A DNA stretch of 64,000 nt from Fasciola hepatica (Eukaryota > Platyhelminthes > Trematoda > Plagiorchiida > Fasciolidae), in NCBI GenBank assembly GCA_948099385.1, contig CANUEZ040000210.1, positions 1,247,501 through 1,311,500 on the forward strand. The letters are read 5' to 3'. The notes under the pieces were generated by a model, which was not told where the DNA came from, did no database searches, and worked only from the letters and a program-made list of their open reading frames with translations. This document shows, piece by piece, positions 63,494 through 64,000 of this stretch; position 1 is the stretch's first letter; each line of letters opens with the position of its first letter. Position numbers and translations under genes: made by a program.

Positions 63494-64000
63494 ATGTTAT
63501 ACGGTCCAGTAGGGGTACACGGTTCCGTGAATTACTTATCCGCCGAAACGGACCGCATAGAGTATCATCTGCAACGGCTGTATGAAAAGGAGTTTCATGA
63601 CATTGGAGACGAAAGACCGACGTTGTCTCAAGAGGATCACTTCGCTCTACAAACGGTGCGGCAAGGCACTAGAGGCCTCAAAAAACAGTTCGAGGTTCCC
63701 CTCCCATGGCGCACACCGGACGGCCCGTGGACTGACAACAGAAATTATGTTCTCCAACGATTACTACGACTAAAAGAACGCTTCATTCGAGACCAGAATC
63801 TGTGGGAACGATACGCGGATTTGATGAAGTGAAACGAGACCCTCGGTTACGTTGAAAAGGTGCCTGTTAACACCGACAGCAGAAGGGGTATCTGGTATCT
63901 GCCTCACCATCCGGTTATCAACCCCAAGAAACCCAATAAACTGCGGGTGGTTTTCGACTGTGCGGCCAAGTTCCAGGGCAAGTCGTTAAACGATCGCCTA
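63494..64000 (+). pseudogene. BEL family A RT, N-terminal part (window edge)
   Basis: In phase with Gag-protease: 'MLYGPVGVHGSVNYLSAETD', 'QFEVPLPWRTPDGPWTDNRN'. A second TGA falls at about 63,830 ('ADLMK' then stop) where element A has CGA (Arg), followed by '[20 protein letters not shown]' and '[16 protein letters not shown]' to the right edge. Both stops are single-base changes relative to element A. Confidence 0.88.

Larger units (their letters stand above)
61682..64000 (+). mobile_element. Second copy of BEL family A, 5' LTR missing, runs off the window
   Basis: Near-identical to element A from atttggaacg (61,682) onward, which is the candidate primer site. Upstream sequence is unrelated and no A LTR is adjacent. 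It holds the uninterrupted Gag region with a single gcttc at about 62,183 (the empty site for element B). It continues through Gag, protease and the start of RT to the right edge. Two in-frame TGA codons break it. Confidence 0.88.

Overview
This window is gene-poor, repeat-dense eukaryotic DNA. I recognise no host gene. Almost every readable protein belongs to a transposable element: BEL/Pao LTR retrotransposons (five body copies plus isolated LTRs), Ty3/gypsy LTR elements, CR1-like, Jockey/L2-like and RTE-like non-LTR elements, and one Mutator-like (MULE) DNA transposase. This mix, with an LTR element primed by tRNA-Trp as in the fluke gypsy element CsRn1, suggests a large parasitic flatworm genome (trematode or cestode). 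That is inference; genus cannot be read from the window.

Layout. 1-7.7 kb: decayed RTE and Jockey/L2-like pieces on the minus strand. 7.7-9.0 kb: two gypsy integrase fragments head to head with a short LTR. 9.4-18.0 kb: RTE and CR1-like remnants on the minus strand. One CR1 ORF1 is split by a complete 1,375-bp non-autonomous LTR element (12,060-13,434; 308-bp LTRs, 4-bp TSD, tRNA-Trp primer site, purine tract). The next CR1 copy is hit three times by the same BEL LTR family (A).

18,020-31,196 is a complete BEL element A (plus strand, TSD cttat). It is split in gag by a complete BEL element B (18,913-25,371, minus strand, TSD gcttc). The uninterrupted A copy at 61.7-64 kb supplies the empty site. 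31-38 kb holds more CR1 remnants on both strands and 38-43.4 kb is nearly featureless. 43.5-45.5 kb is a broken MULE transposase with SWIM and PHD zinc fingers, fused at its 5' end to a BEL pol fragment (D).

47,424-54,751 is a third full-length BEL element (C, minus strand, TSD caggt). It carries a solo A-type LTR with its own TSD (cttgg), and C appears to sit in the 3' region of a still older BEL element E (46.7-56.9 kb). 56.9-59.8 kb holds two CR1 endonuclease copies sharing the same stop codons, a gypsy piece and an A LTR. The right end is a second A copy that lacks an LTR at its 5' end.

The genes do not form a host pathway. Within each BEL element gag, aspartic protease, RT, RNase H and integrase form one polyprotein. 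The nesting gives a relative clock: E, then C, then the solo A LTR; and CR1, then A, then B. The most notable observations are the TRIM-like gypsy element, the clustering of stops or shifts at the protease-RT junction in four of five BEL copies, the primer site set 18 nt from the LTR in A and C, and the MULE-SWIM-PHD protein.
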